A DNA stretch of 64,000 bases from Sphingobacteriales bacterium (GTDB lineage: Bacteria > Bacteroidota > Bacteroidia > Sphingobacteriales > Sphingobacteriaceae), in contig JANXOD010000008.1 of NCBI GenBank assembly GCA_025353765.1, positions 372,001-436,000 of the forward strand, in the 5' to 3' direction. This document shows, in pieces, positions 25,501-32,223 of the stretch (the stretch's first letter is position 1; every line of letters starts with the position of its first letter). Both the position numbers and the translations under genes were made by a program. The notes beneath the pieces are model-generated. The model saw nothing but the letters and a program-made list of their open reading frames with translations. It made no database searches and had not been told where the DNA came from.

Positions 25501-26724
25501 TTGAAGAATAAAATAAAAATCATTCAGACCTTATATATCCACCCAGGGGAGGATGATCCTATAAAAAATAGTATGGGATTTTTAGCTTCCGAGGTTAATT
25601 GGATGAGCTGGGCATTAAGCTGTTTGCAATTAAAAAAATTATATGGTGAAGTGGAGCTGTACACTAATACTACAGGCAAAGAAGTATTAATTGACCGCTT
25701 AAATTTACCTTATACAAAAGTTCATACGGTTTTAGATGAAATTAAATATGAAAAACAATTGTGGGCTTTTCCTAAAGTTTATACATATAGCTTACAACAA
25801 CAACCTTTCATTCACATAGATGGAGATGTATTTATGTGGGAAAAAATGAATCATAAGCTCTTAAATGCTGACTTAATTGCTCAAAATATAGAAACAGATA
25901 ATGGATTCTATACTAAAATTATGGCTCGTTTGATTGAAAGTGATATCTGGTTTAATGAATCTATAAAACAACAAATTAAATCTAAAGCCGAATATGCAGC
26001 CTACAATGCAGGAATTTTCGGAGGTAACGACATTGCATTTTTTAAAGAATATACAGAGCAGGCATTCAAATTAATTACTAAAAACAGAGATCGATTCAAT
26101 GAAATGGATTTGGGCAAGTTCAATATGATTTATGAACAATATCTGTTCTACTGCCTTGCCTTACAGTTTGATAAACCAGTAGAATGTTATTTTCCAGAAT
26201 CAGTAATTGATATCTCTTATAAAGGCTTCGCTAATTTCCTGGAGGTACCTTATAAAACCAAGTTTATTCATATGTTGGGGGATTATAAGAGAATTGAAGA
26301 TGTATGTGTTATGCTGGCCAAAAGATTACGGCAGGATTACCCAGAGTACTATTACCGCATTATTGCCGAATGTAAAAAAACAAGTACTTCCCAATTGTTT
26401 GTCTATTATGGTGCATATAATTTTAATGCACAACTGGAAAATCCTATTTGGAAAATGATCTCTTCTGTTATGTCGTCTCTTTATGAAATGGAGTTACAGA
26501 ATATAAAAGAGAGGACTACTATTGGAAGAATGGTTTATGTACAGAATGGAGGCATACTTGGCAGACCATCAGGAAGCAATGAATCTGAATTGAAATTTTT
26601 ACAAAAAGAGAGCTCTCAACAAATCATCAAATCCTTAAAAAAGGGGTTAACAATACGAGAAGTTAGTAAAGTTGTTAATGTTTCTACAAAAACAGTGATG
26701 AAAGTGAAGGCATTAATAGCTTAA
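25501..26724 (+). CDS. DUF6734-like protein A fused to a serine-recombinase tail (chimera)
   Basis: Starting at a TTG, residues 1 to about 290 closely follow the full-length paralog at 32224, including IHIDGDVFMWEKMNHKLLNA with a D-G-D motif like the metal site of glycosyltransferases. After RIIAECKK the two diverge abruptly. From about residue 305 the sequence is the end of a Pin-type serine recombinase (MSSLYEMELQNIKERTTIGR, GGILGRPSGSNES, then the HTH TIREVSKVVNVSTKTVMKV). The paralog's C-terminal 185 residues are lost. An illegitimate joining event must have produced it, so full function is doubtful, though the frame is open. Confidence 0.82.
   Translation: MKNKIKIIQTLYIHPGEDDPIKNSMGFLASEVNWMSWALSCLQLKKLYGEVELYTNTTGKEVLIDRLNLPYTKVHTVLDEIKYEKQLWAFPKVYTYSLQQQPFIHIDGDVFMWEKMNHKLLNADLIAQNIETDNGFYTKIMARLIESDIWFNESIKQQIKSKAEYAAYNAGIFGGNDIAFFKEYTEQAFKLITKNRDRFNEMDLGKFNMIYEQYLFYCLALQFDKPVECYFPESVIDISYKGFANFLEVPYKTKFIHMLGDYKRIEDVCVMLAKRLRQDYPEYYYRIIAECKKTSTSQLFVYYGAYNFNAQLENPIWKMISSVMSSLYEMELQNIKERTTIGRMVYVQNGGILGRPSGSNESELKFLQKESSQQIIKSLKKGLTIREVSKVVNVSTKTVMKVKALIA
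26375..26724 (+). mobile_element. 3' fragment of a serine recombinase gene
   Basis: The reading frame from about 26375 encodes only the last part of a resolvase/invertase: the long E-helix (ELQNIKERTTIGRMV), the GRPSGSNES linker and a C-terminal HTH. The catalytic serine domain is absent. With the XRE gene that follows, it marks the remains of a mobile element which has joined the DUF6734-like gene. Confidence 0.75.
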
Positions 26725-26801
26725 TGGTATAGAAAGCAATATTAGGGGTTCTTAGTGCTTACTTTATAATATTTACAAGAGTAGCTTTAAAGTTCTTCTA
26801 T

Positions 26802-27032
26802 TTATACTACGGATATTATTATTTCTTCTAAAGGTACATCTAATCCTAAACTGATCTGATACAAGTAATATATTGAAGGATTGATATTTCCAGATTCGAG
26901 CCTTTGGATAGATTGTTGGTCTTTGCCTATGGAATGGGCTAATTGTTGTTGGCTCATTTTCTTTAGGATTCGGATCTCACGAATTCTTGTCCCCATTTTT
27001 TTTAAGAATGCCTCCTTTTCCATTAGAGACAT
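26802..27032 (-). CDS. XRE-family helix-turn-helix regulator
   Basis: I choose the ATG at 27032 (MSLMEKEAFLKKMG); the frame can start as far up as 27065 or as late as 27023. The HTH is MSQQQLAHSIGKDQQSIQRL followed by ESGNINPSIYYLYQISLGLD, a standard HTH_3 domain, with no added domain. It points against the cassette genes and sits between the recombinase remnant and a small lipoprotein gene. Its targets are unknown. Confidence 0.85.
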   Translation of the reverse strand: MSLMEKEAFLKKMGTRIREIRILKKMSQQQLAHSIGKDQQSIQRLESGNINPSIYYLYQISLGLDVPLEEIIISVV

Positions 27033-27130
27033 AAAGCAAGGGTAAACAATCGAAAATAAACACAACAGATTAGTTGTATTAATTTAAAAAGATTTACATT
27101 AGCAGCAGCTTAAACCATAAAACTTATAAA

Positions 27131-27391
27131 ATGAAATTTTTAACTGCAACATGTATTACTTTGTTATTCGCCTCCTGTTCAAATCCCAAATCAGACGCTA
27201 AAAAAGTTTGCGATTGTTATTCAAGCATCGATTGGACTTCAGAAAAGCATGAGTATCAAAAATTTATAGGTTTAGAGGCTGACATGGCCAAAAAATACAA
27301 AGATAAACCAAGTGAATATTTAGAGTATCGGACTGAAGCAGATACTTGTATGAAAAGAGCTCTGGCAAAAATGGGGAAGGACAAACAATAA
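27131..27391 (+). CDS. Small lipoprotein of unknown function
   Basis: The 86-residue protein starts MKFLTATCITLLFASCSNPK, a lipoprotein signal with the Cys at 16. The mature part has three more Cys (VCDCYSS and DTCMKR) and charged helices. I do not recognise the family, although Cys-bearing short lipoproteins of this kind are common in Bacteroidota. It is divergent from the XRE gene. Confidence 0.7.
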   Translation: MKFLTATCITLLFASCSNPKSDAKKVCDCYSSIDWTSEKHEYQKFIGLEADMAKKYKDKPSEYLEYRTEADTCMKRALAKMGKDKQ

Positions 27392-27727
27392 GATAGCTTT
27401 TTATATAAATCAGCCTATATTCTTTACATTTTATCTTAAAGTTTAATGTGGGTGAAGGTAAGCTTCAGTGTACTGATCAATTCAAAATACTACCTATATG
27501 CTTAGAAAATCAAATTTTGCAGAATCATATTAAAGGTCATTAACAATACGCTAAAAAGTAATTTCTTAAATTTTTTTAATAAATTTTTTTAATAATTAGC
27601 TATGCGCAATATTGTTGTTGTTTATTTATTGAAATTTTTTTTTGAGATCTTCCTATTAAAGCATCTTGTATATACATATTTCATTATATATTATCTCTAT
27701 TGATTTTGTTAAAACTTCATAAAAATT

Positions 27728-27755
27728 GCATCTGGGCTCTACTAAGATGCTTTTT
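27728..27755 (+). terminator. Candidate Rho-independent terminator
   Basis: GCATCT (27728-27733) pairs with AGATGC (27745-27750) and is followed by TTTTT. It lies about 340 nt after the small lipoprotein gene and before the cassette B promoter, so it would insulate the two. Confidence 0.55.
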
Positions 27756-27873
27756 CAGAGAAAAATACCAGTGCATGGTATCCTCGCTATGATAGATGAA
27801 TAATTCCTATAAAATTCTTGCAAATAGCAAATAAAATAATATAAAAATTAATAATTTATTTACTAAAAACATT

Positions 27874-27920
27874 ATTGTAACAATCTTGTTTCAAAGTATG
27901 AATATTGTTCCTATATTTAC
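27874..27920 (+). promoter_or_regulatory. Conserved promoter block of cassette B
   Basis: It matches the block at 20971-21017: ATTGTAACAAT palindrome at 27874-27884 and TATATTTAC at 27912-27920, with nearly all bases between them kept. Conservation of this noncoding stretch in both copies suggests the two cassettes still answer to the same regulator. Confidence 0.6.
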
Positions 27921-27961
27921 ACCTAGTAAAACAATAAAATTAAACTAAATATTACCTGCCA

Positions 27962-28522
27962 ATGAATTTCATTACTGCCCTACCTTACCTGAATCCCCTA
28001 TATACTCATGAACCTGTTTCTTTCGCATTATCTCAGTTTTTAAAAAAGCAAGGCATTAAATTAGACAATGATAGGCTTCAACAGAAACTGTCTGAACATC
28101 CTTATTATTCAAGCTTGTTAAGTATTAGTGATGTTTTAAATGATTTAGGTATAGCACATCAAGTTTACCAAACGGATATAAATACATTAATTAATGATCT
28201 TTCTAAACCTTTATTCACTCATCTAAAAATACAAGGGGAAGACATTTTCGCAATTATTGAGCGCTTTGAAAATGATAAATTTAAAATTATAACAGAGAAA
28301 GCAGAAACCCATTGGTATTCAGAGGAAGAATTGGAAACAGTTTGGGGCGGAATCCTGCTTGAATTGGAAAGCGGAGAATCTGTCATCATGCCTAAGCAAG
28401 ATGAAACTTATCCTAAAGCTTTAAAATATGGTATTTGTTTCTATCTTTTCTGCATTCGCATATTTTATTTACTTAAAAACCACTGTTTTTTCCTCACAAC
28501 AGGCTCTCCTTTTTATCCTTAA
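27962..28522 (+). CDS. C39-like domain part of VKOR fusion copy B (5' half of a split gene)
   Basis: Residues 1 to about 157 closely match the N-terminal C39-like domain of copy A, again without a catalytic Cys or His. At 28435 two bases present in copy A (AT of ATTTATGTT) are missing, after which the frame reads unrelated residues (CFYLFCIRIFYLL) and stops at 28522. The break lies just before the first membrane helix, so the fragment is a whole soluble domain plus a short hydrophobic tail. It may still fold. Its partner half starts inside it at 28428. Confidence 0.75.
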   Translation: MNFITALPYLNPLYTHEPVSFALSQFLKKQGIKLDNDRLQQKLSEHPYYSSLLSISDVLNDLGIAHQVYQTDINTLINDLSKPLFTHLKIQGEDIFAIIERFENDKFKIITEKAETHWYSEEELETVWGGILLELESGESVIMPKQDETYPKALKYGICFYLFCIRIFYLLKNHCFFLTTGSPFYP

Positions 28523-29555
28523 TTGTGCCGGAATAGTCATTTCATGGATACTGGTTTTACAACATTTCAATAAAAACAATGTCTTAGTTAAACAGCTTTG
28601 CCAAAGCAAAACACAAGAAGGTTGCAGTTCGGTTTTAAGCAGTAAAGCTTCTCAAATCACTCCCTGGTTAAGCATGGCAGAAGCCGGATTAATATACTTT
28701 ACAGGATCTGCTTTATCAACCATCGTATTCAAAACTCCTATACTCTCTATTTATTTTGTTTTGTTAGCACCGCTTTATTCAATATATGCCATTTATCTTC
28801 AGGCTTTTGTGTTAAAGGAATGGTGCCGCTTATGTATGGGGATTCATGCTTTAGTATTGAGTTGTTTCATTTCTGTATTGGTGTTTTATAGCTCATTATT
28901 TTCGAGAATACAATTACCTGAATTAGCACAATTTGCTGTTTTTTTACTCCCAGCATTAATCTGGTTAACCGTTAGTCCTATAATGAAGAAACTGAAAGAT
29001 ACAGGGCAGTTGAAGATTAAATACAGCAAATTAAAATCTAATCCCGAACTATTTAAAGTTTTACTAACTAAGCAGCCGAAAATTAATATTCCTATCGAAT
29101 TAAAAACATTTCAATTAGGCAATCTGGAAGCAGTACATGAATTAACCTTTGTTTCCAACCCATTTTGTGGGCCCTGTGCTAAGGCCCATCAGGTTATTGA
29201 TGAATGGCTGCAAAACAACAACCTAGATTTTAAGATTGTTATCATTTTTTCACATTCCGACCATGAAGAAAGCAAAAACAAACAATTTGTGGAATGGATC
29301 TCCGGAATTACAGACAACGGGAAGCTTAAATCTTCATTGCATCACTGGTTTAAATTAGATAATAAAGATCTAAGCAGTTGGGCAGAAAGATTAAACTTAA
29401 CTAAAACAGCTTTAAAATATGATTCTGAACATTTAGACCAATGGATGAATATGGCTGAGGTACATGCTACACCCTCATTTTTTATTAATGGTTATAAACT
29501 GCCAAATGAATATCGCTTAGAAGATATTAAATATTTAATACCAGAAATTGACTAA
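28428..29555 (+). CDS. VKOR-thioredoxin part of fusion copy B (3' half of a split gene)
   Basis: The frame opens with an ATG at 28428, created in phase by the 2-nt deletion, and encodes the membrane VKOR domain and the thioredoxin domain. All redox Cys seen in copy A are kept: LCQSKTQEGCSSVL, EWCRLCMGIH and NPFCGPCAKAH, plus the cis-Pro in HATPSFFING. The overlap with the upstream half is 95 nt. Re-initiation at 28428 could yield a working VKOR-thioredoxin protein separate from the C39-like domain; otherwise this is a pseudogene in its early stage. Confidence 0.78.
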   Translation: MVFVSIFSAFAYFIYLKTTVFSSQQALLFILNCAGIVISWILVLQHFNKNNVLVKQLCQSKTQEGCSSVLSSKASQITPWLSMAEAGLIYFTGSALSTIVFKTPILSIYFVLLAPLYSIYAIYLQAFVLKEWCRLCMGIHALVLSCFISVLVFYSSLFSRIQLPELAQFAVFLLPALIWLTVSPIMKKLKDTGQLKIKYSKLKSNPELFKVLLTKQPKINIPIELKTFQLGNLEAVHELTFVSNPFCGPCAKAHQVIDEWLQNNNLDFKIVIIFSHSDHEESKNKQFVEWISGITDNGKLKSSLHHWFKLDNKDLSSWAERLNLTKTALKYDSEHLDQWMNMAEVHATPSFFINGYKLPNEYRLEDIKYLIPEID

Positions 29556-29656
29556 GTGCTTAAGCCCCGAGTACTTTAAATATGTGGGAATATATTAATC
29601 TAACTTAAAAAAATGCAGAAATATCCATATTAGAGATCTAAAAGGAAGCTCGAAAT

Positions 29657-29785
29657 AAAAACGGCTAACCCAAGGGGGATACCCGTTCTAAGTAATTACC
29701 CTACTAAAACGGTAAACAATTAATTAAAATGAATTACAAACTTAAAGTTTTTGCTGTTTTTTGATGAATAAAAGCAGATAATAAA
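29657..29785 (+). promoter_or_regulatory. Conserved two-hairpin leader before peptide B
   Basis: It corresponds to the leader before peptide A. Hairpin 1 is TTACC (29696-29700), loop CTACTAAAAC, GGTAA (29711-29715). Hairpin 2 is CTGTTTTT (29754-29761) with AAAAGCAG (29770-29777), one G-U pair, ending 8 nt before the ATG. ACCCAAGGGG is also present. The distance from hairpin 1 to the start codon is 70 nt here and 73 nt in copy A. Confidence 0.6.
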
Positions 29786-29980
29786 ATGGAAAAGAAATCA
29801 AATATGAAATTTAGTGGTATTAAAAAAATGCTAACCAAAGACCAACTAAAAAGTGTAGTAGGTGGCTATGGAGGAGGGGGCACTGCAACTATCGGTTGTG
29901 TAAATAATTGTGCACCATATTCTGCAGGATGCTATCAAGTAGCTTGTGGTGGACAACAGACGTATTGGATGCGTTATTAG
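29786..29980 (+). CDS. GG-leader Cys-containing secreted peptide B
   Basis: The 64-residue precursor has a 27-residue leader (KFSGIKKMLTKDQLKSVVGG) nearly equal to that of peptide A, followed by YGG in both. The 37-residue core differs almost completely: four Cys (38, 42, 49, 54) and a C-terminal aromatic tail YWMRY. A conserved leader with a variable core is typical of peptides that share one export and maturation route but have different targets. Two disulfides are possible. It lies 230 nt after the split VKOR fusion. Confidence 0.8.
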   Translation: MEKKSNMKFSGIKKMLTKDQLKSVVGGYGGGGTATIGCVNNCAPYSAGCYQVACGGQQTYWMRY

Positions 29981-30083
29981 TAAATAATAAAATGTTCATG
30001 TACAATACAGAAGGTATTCGAATCAAATCGAAAATCTTTTGTATTGTATTAATGGTACAAATCATAATATTAAAAACACACTA

Positions 30084-31613
30084 ATGAGAATTATCTGCTC
30101 TACCTTGTTATTATTTTTTATACAAACTTCATATTATGCTAGTGGACAAGTAAAGGATAGTAAAAATACTATTGTTGCAGATCTCAAAAAATTAAAATCT
30201 GCAATTGAATTAAATCCTGAAAATCAAAAGGCTCATGAAAATTATATAAATGAATCCAATATAAGAGATAGCAGTATTAATAGACAATATGTATTATGGA
30301 TGAAGAAATATCCTAAATCATCTATAGTCTATTTTAAGGCAGCTGAAGTTTATCGTCAACAAGGAAAATATGATAAAGCTAGAGAGTGCTTGCTTAAAGC
30401 TACTTCCATTAAATCCAATTTTGATGAAGCATGGTATCTCCTGGCCGATGATGCAACGTATTCTGGCGATACAATAAAATCACAGCAATACCTTCAAAAC
30501 GCAGTAATTTCTAATCCTAAAAATGCCAAATATTCCATGTATTATGCCTTGTCATTTGAACATTATGATATAGGAAAATGCGATTCTTTATTACTTGATA
30601 TAACTAGAAAATATCCTTCAAATGAATATGGAGCACAGTCTTTAAACTATTTGGCTTATAAAACAACTATAGTAAATGAAAAGATGGTTTATTATGATCA
30701 ACTATACAAAAATTATATAAACATAAGGTCAGATGCTAAAGAAGACGGAATGATTTCCTACTACGATATACTATTAACTCGTATACCGGAAAAAGCATTG
30801 TCGCTCGCAATAGATATGTTTCTAAATATTACCACTGTAAACAGGCATATATGGTCTGAAAGGATAAAAATTGCAAAAGAATTTATAGGTATAAGAGGTT
30901 TTTTAGCTAATTCCCAACCCCTGCAAGCCCAATTGGCTTTAAATAAAATTAGTATAAAAAAATACCTAAATCTTAACATAAAAGAAACGCTTGCATTACT
31001 AAAAGCAGAAGTTGCGGATGCAAACAATCAAACACAAACGGCATATGATAGTCTTACATATTTATACAGTAGATACCCTAGTGATAATTTGCATGCGGTA
31101 ATTTTTAATTATGCAAAGAAACTTGGTTTAGATAATAAACAAATCAATAAGGATATACAACAATTACGGGATTCTACTTCTCAGCCAGCTACATACTTTT
31201 CTTTACCATGTTATGCAACACCAGAAAAGGCATCGCTTAGCGATTATAAAGGGAAAGTAGTATTACTTACATATTGGTTTCCGGGATGCCTACCATGCCG
31301 TGAAGAGTTTAAATATTTAGAATCAGTTATTAAGAAATTCAATAGTAATCAGATAGCTTATTTGGCTATTAATATAAATAACTATCAAGAACAATATATA
31401 GACTCCTTTTTAAAATCGAATGATTATAGTTTTATTCCTTTATGTGATGACCCTGCTTGGAAAAAAGGAAATTTATCAGTAATCGGAGTACCTGCTAATT
31501 ATCTTATTGATCAAAAAGGGCGCATTATATTTTCAAATTTTCAAATTAATGCACAAAATAAGCGGATGCTTGAACTTATGATAAGTGAATTACTAAATGT
31601 TGAAACATATTGA
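30084..31613 (+). CDS. Secreted TPR / thioredoxin-like protein
   Basis: I start at the ATG at 30084, where MRIICSTLLLFFIQTSYYAS is a signal peptide; the frame is open further up but from a weak TTG. The 509 residues hold TPR-like helices (about 65-140, KYDKARECLLKATSIKSN) and a C-terminal TlpA-type domain (about 375-509) with FPGCLPCREEF (C402, C405). The cis-Pro is in VIGVPANYLID. It should act outside the cytosol as a thiol reductase or oxidase bound to a partner through its TPRs. It overlaps the next frame only if that frame starts early. Confidence 0.83.
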   Translation: MRIICSTLLLFFIQTSYYASGQVKDSKNTIVADLKKLKSAIELNPENQKAHENYINESNIRDSSINRQYVLWMKKYPKSSIVYFKAAEVYRQQGKYDKARECLLKATSIKSNFDEAWYLLADDATYSGDTIKSQQYLQNAVISNPKNAKYSMYYALSFEHYDIGKCDSLLLDITRKYPSNEYGAQSLNYLAYKTTIVNEKMVYYDQLYKNYINIRSDAKEDGMISYYDILLTRIPEKALSLAIDMFLNITTVNRHIWSERIKIAKEFIGIRGFLANSQPLQAQLALNKISIKKYLNLNIKETLALLKAEVADANNQTQTAYDSLTYLYSRYPSDNLHAVIFNYAKKLGLDNKQINKDIQQLRDSTSQPATYFSLPCYATPEKASLSDYKGKVVLLTYWFPGCLPCREEFKYLESVIKKFNSNQIAYLAININNYQEQYIDSFLKSNDYSFIPLCDDPAWKKGNLSVIGVPANYLIDQKGRIIFSNFQINAQNKRMLELMISELLNVETY

Positions 31614-31687
31614 AAAATCATGATAGTAGAGGGGTTTTTCAAAGTCTGCTATTTTGCTATTACTTTCATTTTAAGAATCTGAAAAAT

Positions 31688-32143
31688 ATGAAATACTTCT
31701 TATCACTCATATTTATTATTACACTTAATCTGCATGTATCTTCGCAGATACTGGAACCTATTAAATGGAAATTTAATGTAACCCAAATAGATAATACAAC
31801 TTTTGAGGTTCATTTAAAAGCTACTATAAAATCTGGGTGGCATGTCTATTCTCAGATACAACCTAAAAATGCTATTGCTGAGCCTCTACATATTAATTTC
31901 ATTAAAAATAACTTAATAATATTAGAAGGTAAACCTAAAGAAGTTGGTAAACTGTCAAAGGTTTTTGATAAAACTTTAGGTATTGGGGCTTATCAATATT
32001 CAGACAATTTAGATATTGTTCAGACAATTAAACTGAAAAAGAGAGGAAAAACTATTCTAAAAGGTTTTGTTACTTTTCAAACATGCAATGATCAGCAATG
32101 CCTCCCATCTCAAGATGAATCCTTTCAAATTTTATTAAACTAA
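31688..32143 (+). CDS. DsbD-alpha-like secreted protein
   Basis: I start at the ATG at 31688, giving the signal peptide MKYFLSLIFIITLNLHVSS; an upstream frame start at 31610 would bury it. The 151 residues resemble the N-terminal domain of DsbD: SGWHVYSQ near residue 60 and the redox site FQTCNDQQCLPSQDE near the end, with two Cys four residues apart. In DsbD this domain passes electrons to periplasmic partners. Here it stands alone without the membrane part, next to a thioredoxin, so it may act as a shuttle or isomerase helper. Confidence 0.82.
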   Translation: MKYFLSLIFIITLNLHVSSQILEPIKWKFNVTQIDNTTFEVHLKATIKSGWHVYSQIQPKNAIAEPLHINFIKNNLIILEGKPKEVGKLSKVFDKTLGIGAYQYSDNLDIVQTIKLKKRGKTILKGFVTFQTCNDQQCLPSQDESFQILLN

Positions 32144-32223
32144 TGAAATAAGAGGTATTTGGAGCGGTAGTTAATTTAAAAGAATCTCAAAAGTTGACAA
32201 AGAGTTAAACTTCAATTTAATAA

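Larger units (their letters stand above)
27392..27961. other. AT-rich intergenic region before cassette B
   Basis: These 570 bases hold no credible gene. They contain a candidate terminator (27728-27755) and, in the last 90 bases, the promoter block shared with cassette A. The stretch 27560-27720 is almost pure A and T. Confidence 0.6.

Noticed and set aside
26375-26724. Active serine recombinase or invertible segment
   Set aside because: Only the C-terminal helix and HTH remain; the catalytic Ser domain is absent, and I see no inverted repeats that would flank an invertible switch here.
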